DNA of 64,000 bases from Chryseobacterium limigenitum (GTDB taxonomy: Bacteria > Bacteroidota > Bacteroidia > Flavobacteriales > Weeksellaceae), in contig NZ_FPKW01000009.1 of the NCBI RefSeq assembly GCF_900114875.1, positions 62,001 through 126,000 on the forward strand. Reading direction: 5' to 3'. The notes below the pieces were generated by a model that worked only from the letters and a program-made list of their open reading frames with translations, did no database searches and was not told the origin of the DNA. The translations under genes and the position numbers were made by a program. Every line of letters starts with the position of its first letter. Position 1 is the stretch's first letter. Below are positions 51,337-59,015 of the stretch, one piece after another.

Positions 51337-52083
51337 ATGAGAAATACAGCCAATACAATTAAGAACGAAGAAACCGACATAACCAATAATTTTGGAACAC
51401 TTTACTATCCTAAATCAGCACTGGTCTTTTATGAGACAGAAGATTATAATCGCGATGGTTATGTTGAACATTTTGATATTGACCCTAATGGAAACCCTGT
51501 CAATGCCCACCCTTTGACTGTAAGGGAGGCACAACGACTCTCCAAATCTTTAAATATTCAAAATAAGAAAGAAAAAGATTTTCTAAGACCAAGTGGTATT
51601 ATTTCTGAAACTGTACTATTTATAGATACATCGGAAAATGGAAAAGTGGTCTGGTACACAAAAGCACAGGAACGACAGTTACTATTTACCGAAAAGCTTT
51701 CCATTCCAAATGGTTTAGCGAATGTGCCACCTTTGCTATGGTGTGCCAATAAGCAGGGAATGAAAATATTCGCATTGGAGACAGACCAACGCCCCAATAC
51801 AGATACACCACTATTTCACGCTCCGTTCTTTAATGTTTACGAAAGCGGAAGTGTTTGTATGGGAACGGTCGACGTAAACATTAAAAGTTCCGCATCACTC
51901 GAAGAGTTTACTAAGAAATGGGAAAACTATTTTTTCAATTCTTATTTCAGCCATTTGGTCAACAGCCATAATCCGATTAAAGGAAACTTGGTAATCCTTT
52001 GGAAAAGCCTTATTGATTCAAAAGAGCCGTTTCCGACAGATATTCTAATCAATTCAAATCTAACTTTAAAAAATCTACTCTAA
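51337..52083 (+). CDS. PRTRC system protein B
   Basis: The 248-residue protein fits PRTRC protein B: LYYPKSALVFYETE, HPLTVREAQRLSKSL, VWYTKAQERQLLFTEKLSIPNGLANVPPLLWCANKQGMKIFAL, then APFFNVYESGSVCMGTVDV with a conserved Cys. The last motif (CMGT) resembles E2-like enzymes of ubiquitin-like pathways, which fits the ThiF partner. The TAATG overlap with the ThiF gene shows coupling. Confidence 0.87.
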   Translation: MRNTANTIKNEETDITNNFGTLYYPKSALVFYETEDYNRDGYVEHFDIDPNGNPVNAHPLTVREAQRLSKSLNIQNKKEKDFLRPSGIISETVLFIDTSENGKVVWYTKAQERQLLFTEKLSIPNGLANVPPLLWCANKQGMKIFALETDQRPNTDTPLFHAPFFNVYESGSVCMGTVDVNIKSSASLEEFTKKWENYFFNSYFSHLVNSHNPIKGNLVILWKSLIDSKEPFPTDILINSNLTLKNLL

Positions 52084-52892
52084 TGATACAATCTGAAAAA
52101 ACAAAAGTCCATTTTACCGATGATAGCCTTTTAAATCCTACCAATCCTGTAATGGTAAACCTCATAGGTGCAGGTGGTACAGGTTCTAAAGTATTGACCG
52201 CCTTGATCGAAATGAACCATTCATTGATTGAATTGGGACACGCAGGATTACAGGTGCGGTTGTGGGATGATGATATTGTCACAGAAGCGAATCAAGGCAG
52301 ACAGCGTTTTGCAGAATGTGAAGTAGGATTACCAAAGGCAGTTGCACTGATAAATCGGGCAAACCGATGGTCTGGAACGAATTGGAAAGCCGAAGTCAGA
52401 AAGTTTGAAAGAGATTCTTTAGGAAGAATCCAAGAGAATATGCAGTCCGCAATTTATATGTCGTGTGTTGATAATGTCAAATCACGATTTGAAATTGCTG
52501 ATATTCTGAATGAATTGAAAGAGGGTAGGAGATTATACAGAAACCAGGCTAAATATTGGATGGATTTTGGCAACAACCGATATTCTGGACAGGTTTTGCT
52601 TTCTACAGTTGAGAATATAAAACAACCTGATTCCGAAAAATATCAAACAACGTCGAATCTTCCTTATGTGACGGAAGAATTTGGAGAACTGCTTTTGCAG
52701 TCTGAAACGCAAGATGATACACCAAGTTGCAGTTTAGCAGAAGCATTAGAAAAGCAGGATTTGTTTATTAATTCTACATTAGCACAAATGGGATGTTCTC
52801 TATTGTGGAACTTGTTTCGCAACGGACTGACTGAAAACAGAGGTTTTTTCCTTAATCTAAAAAATTTCCATTCTCAACTGATAAAAATATAA
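52083..52892 (+). CDS. PRTRC system ThiF family protein
   Basis: The 269-residue protein is a ThiF/E1-like adenylyltransferase: the nucleotide-binding glycine loop LIGAGGTGSKVL (about residues 23-34), an acidic strand end LWDDDIVTEANQGRQRF with the arginine of the adenylation site, and the CVDNVKSRF segment. It ends the PRTRC cassette. With a small C protein and the Cys-bearing B protein it could form a minimal E1-E2-ubiquitin-like set; the biochemical function is untested. A hairpin-rich region follows. Confidence 0.88.
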   Translation: MIQSEKTKVHFTDDSLLNPTNPVMVNLIGAGGTGSKVLTALIEMNHSLIELGHAGLQVRLWDDDIVTEANQGRQRFAECEVGLPKAVALINRANRWSGTNWKAEVRKFERDSLGRIQENMQSAIYMSCVDNVKSRFEIADILNELKEGRRLYRNQAKYWMDFGNNRYSGQVLLSTVENIKQPDSEKYQTTSNLPYVTEEFGELLLQSETQDDTPSCSLAEALEKQDLFINSTLAQMGCSLLWNLFRNGLTENRGFFLNLKNFHSQLIKI

Positions 52893-52896
52893 AAAA

Positions 52897-52919
52897 CCGC
52901 CTGACCAAAAGTTGGGCGG
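52897..52919 (+). repeat. Hairpin 1 after PRTRC ThiF
   Basis: CCGCC (52897-52901) pairs with GGCGG (52915-52919). It begins four bases after the ThiF stop and is the first of a closely spaced series of stems. A tract A lies on its left, so it could stop leftward transcripts. Confidence 0.55.
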
Positions 52920-52971
52920 CAAAAATGCAATTCCTCCCTGCGGTCGGAAACGTATTTTTGCGGAAAGCGGA

Positions 52972-53033
52972 ACAACCCCATTTCTAAAACAATTCCGGAC
53001 TTTGGCTTTGGTTTGTTTTAGAAAAAAGGTTGT
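52972..53033. repeat. Hairpin 2, long interrupted stem
   Basis: ACAACC/GGTTGT (52972-52977 with 53028-53033) and TTTCTAAAACAA/TTGTTTTAGAAA (52981-52992 with 53013-53024) stack across a 3-by-3 internal loop, giving 18 perfect pairs and a 20-base terminal loop. Confidence 0.75.
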
Positions 53034-53062
53034 AAGTATTAACTGACTATAGAAAACTCGTT

Positions 53063-53120
53063 GTGCATAGTTTCAATTAAGCATTAAAATAGTTAGTTGA
53101 AACTATGCACTTTCAGTGCA
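53063..53120. repeat. Hairpins 3 and 4, mutually exclusive stems
   Basis: GTGCATAGTTTCAA (53063-53076) pairs with TTGAAACTATGCAC (53097-53110), 14 perfect pairs. The end of its right arm, TGCAC (53106-53110), can instead pair with GTGCA (53116-53120), so the two stems compete. Confidence 0.72.
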
Positions 53121-53152
53121 AGAATTTCAGTTTCTATAAATTTTTTATTCGA

Positions 53153-53210
53153 CACAGATGCACAGATAATAAAATGAATTTTTTAATATTTTATTATCTG
53201 TGCATCTGTG
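53153..53210. terminator. Hairpin 5, 23-bp perfect stem
   Basis: The arm 53153-53175 (starting CACAGATGCACAG) is repeated in perfect inverted form at 53188-53210 with a 12-base loop. GAGTTTTTTA follows, so this is a strong terminator for the rightward PRTRC operon and possibly for the leftward metal operon. Confidence 0.75.
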
Positions 53211-53220
53211 GAGTTTTTTA

Positions 53221-53266
53221 AACGAATTTCATTCGTTGTTCAAATCTATGGACTGAAAGTCCATAG
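53221..53266. repeat. Hairpins 6 and 7
   Basis: AACGAAT-TTC-ATTCGTT (53221-53237) and CTATGGACT-GAA-AGTCCATAG (53246-53266) are two more perfect stems with three-base loops. The second ends eight bases before the leftward zinc-ribbon gene stop. Confidence 0.72.
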
Positions 53267-53274
53267 TGGTTTAG

Positions 53275-53484
53275 TTATTTACAACAAGCATTTCCCTCTT
53301 GAATAGGTGGGCACTTTACTGTACCGTAACTACAAAACACGCAACAATCTCCCTTTATAGGTTTTAGAGTTGTTTTGCAACTCTCACACTGATAGAAAAA
53401 TTGACAAGCATCAGTTGGCATTTCTTCGGATTTCTTATGTCCGCAGGTTGGACAAGTTATTTCGGATATTAAAATGATGTCCAT
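53275..53484 (-). CDS. GDCCVFCSYG small zinc-ribbon protein of mercury operons
   Basis: The 69-residue protein contains a zinc-ribbon start TCPTCGHKK and the conserved block GDCCVFCSYGTVKCPPIQ seen in a small family that accompanies mercury-transport genes in Bacteroidota. Eleven cysteines in all suggest binding of soft metal ions. Its start overlaps the MerTP stop by one base (TAATG), so it is the last gene of the ArsR-merTP operon. Possible role: intracellular mercury buffering or delivery. Confidence 0.8.
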   Translation of the reverse strand: MDIILISEITCPTCGHKKSEEMPTDACQFFYQCESCKTTLKPIKGDCCVFCSYGTVKCPPIQEGNACCK

Positions 53485-54086
53485 TATGAAATAATTTTGC
53501 TTTTTAGTGATTTGTAACCAGTAGAGTTGATAGCTTTTTCGATTTGCTCGATGCTGGTTTGTTTGTTGTCGAACTTTACAATTGCGTTGCCTTTTTCGTA
53601 AGAAACAATAACTTCAACAATGCCTTTTAGTTTGCTAATTTCTGTCTTTACATGATGTTCACATCCTGAACAAGTCATTCCTTTAATAGTAAATTCAACT
53701 TTCTGAATTTTAGAAGTCGAAGTAACAATTGCCGTGATTTTTGTCTTCGGAACAAAGATGTGAGCATAACTCGGAAATGATAGAAGTAAAACTGATATTA
53801 CGGTAATACTTCCTAACAATGATTTCGTTTGCATAAAATTTTGTTTTTGATTTGTTTCACAATTACAGTCAATTTGTTTTTGAGGTTTCAGTTTTTGATA
53901 CCAAGCAAAGCCAAGAACTAAAACAGTCATACCAATAAAATAAGGTCGAAAAGGTTCGAGCCACGAAAAGGTAGAAGCAATTCCGCTTGAACCCGCAACT
54001 ATAGCCAAAATTGGCGTAATACAGCACAAGGACGAAGCAATTGCTGTCAAAAGTCCTGCACCGATTAATTTTTTTTCTGTTTTCAT
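53484..54086 (-). CDS. merTP: Fused mercuric transport protein MerTP
   Basis: The 200-residue protein joins a MerT-like membrane part (helices near 10-35, 47-65 and 90-110, with the vicinal pair C21-C22 in SLCCITP and C74/C76 in the loop) to a MerP-like heavy-metal domain (GMTCSGC, C139 and C142). It imports Hg(II) for cytoplasmic reduction or sequestration. No merA reductase is present in this window, so either it lies elsewhere or the system handles another soft metal. The ATG overlaps the regulator stop. Confidence 0.87.
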   Translation of the reverse strand: MKTEKKLIGAGLLTAIASSLCCITPILAIVAGSSGIASTFSWLEPFRPYFIGMTVLVLGFAWYQKLKPQKQIDCNCETNQKQNFMQTKSLLGSITVISVLLLSFPSYAHIFVPKTKITAIVTSTSKIQKVEFTIKGMTCSGCEHHVKTEISKLKGIVEVIVSYEKGNAIVKFDNKQTSIEQIEKAINSTGYKSLKSKIIS

Positions 54087-54457
54087 ATTGCTTCCAAAAT
54101 TTTGTTTTCGTTAAGGATTTTGAAAAAAGGTTTGAGCATTTTTTCATACTCTTTTGCCAACGAATAGAAAATAGTTTGCGCTTGTCTTTCCGTTTCAATG
54201 AGTTTTCTGTCTTTGAGTTTTCGCAAGTGCTGAGAAACTGCCGAAATGGTCATACTGAGAATATCGCTTAGGTCGCAAACACAAAGTTTCTTTTCTTCAT
54301 AAAGAAGAAAAAGTATTTTCAGTCTTACATTGTTACCCGCTAACTCAAGTCCGCTGGATAAATAATCAACTGTCCCTTTGATTTCACTAATCCGGTCTTT
54401 GCAACGCATTATCTGCTTAACGTCCGCCTGCTGCCTTATACAAGAAAGATTATCCAT
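54083..54457 (-). CDS. ArsR/SmtB-family metal-sensing repressor
   Basis: From the ATG at 54457 the protein has 124 residues: a Cys-containing N-terminus (C6, C19), the metal-sensing helix KKLCVCDLSDIL (C59, C61) and a winged helix (MTISAVSQHLRKLKDRKLIETERQAQTIFYSL). The CVCDL motif is the typical As/Hg/Cd sensor site. It represses its own operon (merTP and the zinc-ribbon gene) until a soft metal binds. The start at 54457 is chosen because a consensus promoter places transcription start almost on it; the frame from 54475 would begin inside the promoter. Confidence 0.88.
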   Translation of the reverse strand: MDNLSCIRQQADVKQIMRCKDRISEIKGTVDYLSSGLELAGNNVRLKILFLLYEEKKLCVCDLSDILSMTISAVSQHLRKLKDRKLIETERQAQTIFYSLAKEYEKMLKPFFKILNENKILEAI

Positions 54458-54462
54458 AAGTA

Positions 54463-54493
54463 CAAAGATAAGCAAATTGTTTATTTAAGCAAA
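54463..54493 (-). promoter_or_regulatory. Promoter of the ArsR-merTP operon, with repeated operator-like sequence
   Basis: On the minus strand TTTG (54493-54490), 19 bases and TATCTTTG (54470-54463) match the Bacteroidota consensus exactly. Transcription would start within a base or two of the ATG at 54457, so the mRNA is leaderless or nearly so. The sequence AAGCAAAT occurs twice here (around 54470-54477 and 54487-54494) and partly palindromic bases between them could bind the repressor. Confidence 0.7.
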
Positions 54494-54516
54494 TACTAAA
54501 ATACAAAAACATCTTT

Positions 54517-54936
54517 TTATACATTTTCATAAAAGGATAAAAGATTTCCGTATAAGTCTAATGCTGCAAATTCTCTTGTGCCATAATAGGTACTTTCTAT
54601 CTCTGTTTTTTCATTGTGAAGCACCTCTTTTTCTTTTAGCTCTTTATACAGCTCTTCAACTCCTTTTACTTCAATTCTGCAACTGTGTGTTCCTGCTAAA
54701 AAGCTTTCTGCCCCACTACTAATCGGTTTTAGAAATAGAAAAATGCTTTTCCATTTCCAACTATAATTGCAGGAAGCCCACAAATGCAGTTCTATGTTGC
54801 CCCGAACCAAAATTGCAAAAGTGTCTTCCTTGTGCCGACAATCAAAACCAAATTTGTCTTTGTAAAATTGAACTGCTTTGTCAATTTCCCTGACAGGAAA
54901 TGCGGGTGTTGCCTTTATCAGTTCTATCATTGTCAT
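54517..54936 (-). CDS. VOC-family protein (bleomycin-resistance/glyoxalase-like)
   Basis: From the ATG at 54936 the 139-residue protein has the VOC fold of bleomycin-binding proteins: PAFPVREIDKAVQFYKDKFGFDC, FAILVRGNIELHLW and the final YYGTREFAALDLYGNLLSFYE. It could sequester a glycopeptide such as bleomycin or act on an unknown small substrate. It is a stand-alone gene between the ArsR operon and the multicopper oxidase gene. The frame extends 16 codons further upstream, but without conserved sequence. Confidence 0.78.
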   Translation of the reverse strand: MTMIELIKATPAFPVREIDKAVQFYKDKFGFDCRHKEDTFAILVRGNIELHLWASCNYSWKWKSIFLFLKPISSGAESFLAGTHSCRIEVKGVEELYKELKEKEVLHNEKTEIESTYYGTREFAALDLYGNLLSFYENV

Positions 54937-55036
54937 GTGCAATTTTAAATTGTAATATTGTGGTAAATAGTTGAGACAGCTCAAACGGATTGAAAAAACG
55001 TTTTCGGTTTCCTGGCTTAGCTGTTTATCCTTTGTT

Positions 55037-57307
55037 TTAATAATTTAAAGATAACCCAATACCCCAGCCCATATCGCTATCATAATGTGTACGAATACCC
55101 ACATTTTTATTGATAATATATTTTAGCTCTGTCATATATTCCATATCGGTGTTGACCATAAAACCAGCCCTCAATCTCTTTGTGATGGGAATATCTTCAC
55201 GCATTAAAGAAAGACGTACAATTCCATCGTGATATACCTCTGCCTGAAAGTTTACTAACATTGGTAATGTGTACATAAAGCCCAAGCTAATAGCTCTACG
55301 TGTATCTTTTTCATTTTTCTGTCCGAATAAATTGGTTTCGTGTTCATCCATACCCATTTTACGATACCTCCAATCAAAACCTATAAACGGCATAAACCAT
55401 TGCATTTTTCCAATGTACCTTCCTAAATGTGTTTCTACTTCATAACCGTGCATATCGTTATAGCCTAATCGCCATTCTGTCCCTAAACTCCATCTTGAAT
55501 TCTGAAGCATCGCATCACCATCATTTCCATTGCTAGCAAAATCATTCTGAGCCATTAAGTGTGGCATATTGCTTTCTCTTTGCAACATATTATATGCTTG
55601 TTTTTTGTTAGGTAAATTCGGATTTTGATAATCGTCAACTGCAAATACCCTGTTCATTCCTGACATCATATGATAAAGGATATGACAGTGGAAAAACCAA
55701 TCTCCTTCTTCGTTTGCTAAAAACTCAATGGTATCAGTTTCCATTGGCATTATATCTATAACATTTTTTAGTGGTGATTTTTCGCCTTTGCCATTGATTA
55801 CCCTGAAATCAAAACCGTGCAAGTGCATTGGATGGCGCATCATTGAGTTATTATGAATGGTAATTCGTAGAATTTCTCCTTTTTTCACAGGTATTTTATC
55901 AACTTCTGAAAGTATTTTATTATCCATACTCCACACATAACGGTTCATATTTCCGGTAAGGGTAAATTTCAATTCTTTTACTGGCGCATCTTTAGGAAGT
56001 TCCGTATTGGAAGGAGATTGTAGCATTGCATAATTCAGCGTTTTGATTTCTCCCAAAGCATTTGCATTGTAACGGTTGGGATCATTTTCCATATTCATAT
56101 TGTGTTGACTATGGTCTTCTTTTGGTTTTGCCTCTCCAGTAATTTCAGGATACATTACCACGTTCATATCCATTTGGTTCAGGCTCATTTTCATTCCCAT
56201 ATCGTCCAAATCTCCATTCATCTTCATCATATCGTTCATCATCTTCATCCCTTCAAAATATTTTAATTTAGGAAGTGGTGATATTAATTGTTTGATGCCA
56301 TTGCCCACAAAATAACTTGCGGATTGTGTTCTGTCTTCAGTAGTAGCTAGAAACTGATAAGCAACACCATCTTCAGGAATTGTTACTACAATATCGTAAG
56401 TTTCAGAAACCGCAATGATTAATCTATCTACTTCCACAGGTTCTACATCATTACCGTCATTTGCAACTACGGTAATTTTACCGCCTGCATACCGCAACCA
56501 AAAATAGGACGAAGCACCACCGTTTGAAACTCGCAATCGTACTTTATCGCCCGCTTTTAGCGTTTTGCCGTCCACCTTTTTTAAATCGGTCGTATGGTTT
56601 CCATTGATTAAAATTTTGTCATAATACACATCGCTTACATCCATTGCCAACATCCGTTTCCATTCGTTGGTTAGTTTTGTTTTGAAATGTCCTTCTCTAA
56701 TAGCTTCTGCATAAGACTGTGTTGCATTTTTTTTAATAGCTGCCCAATCGTTGGCATTATGCAGCATCCTGTTGATGTTGTCGGGATTAAGATTTGTCCA
56801 CTCGCTTAAAATGATGGGTACAGTCGGCAAATCGTCAATTCCTTTTCTAAAGGTTTTATCATCATCCTTTTTCTTCATTATAAAACTGCCATACATCCCA
56901 ATTTGCTCCTGCAAACCAGAATGTGAGTGATACCAATGCGTTCCGTGTTGGATAATTGGGAAGCGATAGGTATAGGTTGTGCCTGCCTTAATAGGTTTTT
57001 GTGTAAGCCAGGGCACACCATCTTCTTTGTTGGGCAGGAACACTCCGTGCCAATGCAATGAGGTACTTTCTTTTAATTGGTTATGTACAACGATTTCGGC
57101 TGTATCGCCTTCGGTAAAAGTGAGCGTTGGCATTGGTATTTGACCATTTACGGAAATGGCTCTTTTTTCTTTGCCTGCGTAGTTTACAAGCGTATCTTTT
57201 ACATACAACTCGTAACGAACTACTTTTTGTGCAAAGAGAGATTGCGAACATAACAGTATAAAAACTGCTTGCAGCAACCTGATCGTAACATTTTTAGGTA
57301 TATTCAT
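55037..57307 (-). CDS. Multicopper oxidase with fused CopB-like outer-membrane barrel
   Basis: From the ATG at 57307 (MNIPKNVTIRLLQ, a signal peptide) the protein has 756 residues. Three cupredoxin domains fill about residues 20-590. The copper ligands are visible in HWHGVFLP, HGTHWYHSHSG, HPMHLHGFDF and FHCHILYHMMSGM, and a Met-rich segment (MMNDMMKMNGDLDDMGMKM) resembles CopA/PcoA. The last 160 residues (from about RWSLGTEWRL) are a beta-barrel ending GWGIGLSLNY like CopB, which in proteobacteria is a separate gene. It probably oxidises Cu(I) and is anchored in the outer membrane. The open frame to 57352 overlaps the neighbour and is not used. Confidence 0.87.
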   Translation of the reverse strand: MNIPKNVTIRLLQAVFILLCSQSLFAQKVVRYELYVKDTLVNYAGKEKRAISVNGQIPMPTLTFTEGDTAEIVVHNQLKESTSLHWHGVFLPNKEDGVPWLTQKPIKAGTTYTYRFPIIQHGTHWYHSHSGLQEQIGMYGSFIMKKKDDDKTFRKGIDDLPTVPIILSEWTNLNPDNINRMLHNANDWAAIKKNATQSYAEAIREGHFKTKLTNEWKRMLAMDVSDVYYDKILINGNHTTDLKKVDGKTLKAGDKVRLRVSNGGASSYFWLRYAGGKITVVANDGNDVEPVEVDRLIIAVSETYDIVVTIPEDGVAYQFLATTEDRTQSASYFVGNGIKQLISPLPKLKYFEGMKMMNDMMKMNGDLDDMGMKMSLNQMDMNVVMYPEITGEAKPKEDHSQHNMNMENDPNRYNANALGEIKTLNYAMLQSPSNTELPKDAPVKELKFTLTGNMNRYVWSMDNKILSEVDKIPVKKGEILRITIHNNSMMRHPMHLHGFDFRVINGKGEKSPLKNVIDIMPMETDTIEFLANEEGDWFFHCHILYHMMSGMNRVFAVDDYQNPNLPNKKQAYNMLQRESNMPHLMAQNDFASNGNDGDAMLQNSRWSLGTEWRLGYNDMHGYEVETHLGRYIGKMQWFMPFIGFDWRYRKMGMDEHETNLFGQKNEKDTRRAISLGFMYTLPMLVNFQAEVYHDGIVRLSLMREDIPITKRLRAGFMVNTDMEYMTELKYIINKNVGIRTHYDSDMGWGIGLSLNY

Positions 57308-57330
57308 TTTGATATTTTTTTTCTTGAAAC

Positions 57331-57780
57331 TTAATCCTGCTCTTTTAGCCAATTGGTTAAAACTTTGATTTGCTCATCATTCAGTTTTGTGTTTTTATGC
57401 ATCATTGTATATGATGCTAAGGGCATTTGTTTAGTTTCGATTTGTTCTTTAATTGAGTTTAATAATCTTTCCTGCTTCCTATTTGAGTATGTACCCCATT
57501 CGTTGAAATTCAAATCCTCTTTTGCGTTTTTTATGTGGTTTTCTACTAATGCTCTCATAGGTTGCACATAGTCGTACCAAACATAATTAGTATTGTTACT
57601 ATGACAATCGTAGCAAGAGGTTTGAAGCATCGCTTTTACTTCAACAGGCATTTTATACGCTTGGGTAAAATCGGTTGTGTAAACCTGCCCTTTATCTACA
57701 TTAAGGGCAGGCTGATAAAATTGAATAGCAATAAAAATAAACAGCACTATTGTCAACATTATCTTTAATACTCTCTTCAT
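57331..57780 (-). CDS. Haem-binding domain protein (cytochrome c-like)
   Basis: The 149-residue protein has an N-terminal membrane anchor (KIMLTIVLFIFIAIQFY) and a CxxCH haem-attachment motif (C56, C59, H60), followed by the DUF-type haem-binding sequence NTNYVWYDYVQPMRALVENHIKNAKEDLNF with a late Met (QMPLASYTMMHK) that may be the distal ligand. It lies 23 bases upstream of the multicopper oxidase gene and could pass electrons to it in the periplasm. Confidence 0.82.
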   Translation of the reverse strand: MKRVLKIMLTIVLFIFIAIQFYQPALNVDKGQVYTTDFTQAYKMPVEVKAMLQTSCYDCHSNNTNYVWYDYVQPMRALVENHIKNAKEDLNFNEWGTYSNRKQERLLNSIKEQIETKQMPLASYTMMHKNTKLNDEQIKVLTNWLKEQD

Positions 57781-57782
57781 TT

Positions 57783-58442
57783 TTAGAACTCTTTTTTTAC
57801 AGAGCCACAGGTAAGCATCTTGCTGCCATAATAAGGATTTTTGATAGTCTTAGCTTCGTTAATCCAAACCGCACCTTTACCATCATTGTACATTGGGCAG
57901 TAGTCCTGATATAATTTTTGGGTAGTTCCAAATAATGTGATAAGGTCAGAAACGTCTTTACTTAGCGATGCTAAATGCTCTCTCTGGTGGTCTATTTTAC
58001 CAGCATTGTCACTAATATGCTCTGCATTTTCTTTGGCATTTTCCGCTATTTCCATATATTCTTTATGTTTATTCGCTGGGATAGCGTTCATATCCACATT
58101 TTTTAAGGTAGTAAACAATTGCTTTCCTGCATTAGCCGCTGCTTTGTCATTATCTTCAACAAGTGCATTTTTTAAAGCCAAATAATCCTTAATTATAGGT
58201 GCGACAGTAAACTTTTGAGCTTGCTTCACATCGGACTTTTCTGCCTCTTGAGAAGATGTATCCGTTGAAGTAACAGTTGCTACCGTATCATTGTGTGTAG
58301 GTGATTGTAACTCCGGAGTTGCAGCAATTGTTGTGCTATCATTAGCTTGCTGGTCGCTATTTTTATTTGAAGATTGATTGCAGGAAATTGTTACCGCTGC
58401 AACTGTTACTAATGTAATGATTGAGAAAATTATATTTTTCAT
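57783..58442 (-). CDS. DUF3347 domain lipoprotein
   Basis: The 219-residue protein has a lipoprotein signal (VTISCNQ), a Ser/Thr-rich linker and a DUF3347 domain: APIIKDYLALKNALVEDNDKAAANAGKQLF, the helical middle with HISDNAGKIDHQREHLASLS and the end YQDYCPMYNDGKGAVWINEAKTIKNPYYGSKMLTCGSV. The last block, with its two Cys and Met residues, is the likely copper site. The stop is two bases from the haem-binding gene start. A second DUF3347 domain is present in the gene at 59016. Confidence 0.85.
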   Translation of the reverse strand: MKNIIFSIITLVTVAAVTISCNQSSNKNSDQQANDSTTIAATPELQSPTHNDTVATVTSTDTSSQEAEKSDVKQAQKFTVAPIIKDYLALKNALVEDNDKAAANAGKQLFTTLKNVDMNAIPANKHKEYMEIAENAKENAEHISDNAGKIDHQREHLASLSKDVSDLITLFGTTQKLYQDYCPMYNDGKGAVWINEAKTIKNPYYGSKMLTCGSVKKEF

Positions 58443-58481
58443 TTTATTTATTTTTGATATTATTGAAGAAATTTGTCTTAT

Positions 58482-59003
58482 TTATTTGTTTTCAAATTCA
58501 TTTAGCTTACGCTTCATAAATTCGATTTCTTGTGCCTGTGTTTCCAGTATGTTTTTTTGTAACTGTATCAATTCGGGGTCGGTAAGCTTAGCTTTTTCAG
58601 ACATCAATACTGCTGCTGCGTGATGCGGTATCATACCTTTTACAAACTCTTTATTTCCCACAAATAATTGCTCCCGAATACCAAACCAAGAAAAGATACC
58701 AATCGCAAGGGAAACCGTTATGATTGCCCAGTTGATTTTTTTGCTTTCATACATTCCTTTCATTATCAATAGTTCTATAATCAACATTGCAGAAACCATC
58801 AGCAAAGTCATATACAAATTATTGATGTTCAGGATAAGGTTCTGTAAGCCGTCAATCATAGCATACATAATGAAGTACATAGCTATGAACATAGCAACAG
58901 CCATTACAGCAAAGCGTTTGTACATTGCTAAAGAGTGATTAGTATTATGCTTTTCATTCTTATGGTTATGTTGCATTTCGTGTTGGTTTTCCATACTTTC
59001 CAT
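58482..59003 (-). CDS. DUF305 family membrane protein
   Basis: The 173-residue protein has a His-rich N-terminus (ENQHEMQHNHKNEKHNTNH), three or four membrane helices and then KGMIPHHAAAVLMSEKAKLTDPELIQLQKNILETQAQEI, the DUF305 signature with its adjacent His pair. DUF305 proteins are often coded with copper-resistance genes. The His-rich tail suggests copper or silver binding on one side of the membrane. It sits between the two DUF3347 genes on the same strand. Confidence 0.83.
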   Translation of the reverse strand: MESMENQHEMQHNHKNEKHNTNHSLAMYKRFAVMAVAMFIAMYFIMYAMIDGLQNLILNINNLYMTLLMVSAMLIIELLIMKGMYESKKINWAIITVSLAIGIFSWFGIREQLFVGNKEFVKGMIPHHAAAVLMSEKAKLTDPELIQLQKNILETQAQEIEFMKRKLNEFENK

Positions 59004-59015
59004 AACAATAGCGTT

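Noticed and set aside
57308..57352. Longer start for the multicopper oxidase
   Set aside because: It overlaps the haem-binding gene and hides the signal peptide; the ATG at 57307 gives a proper one.
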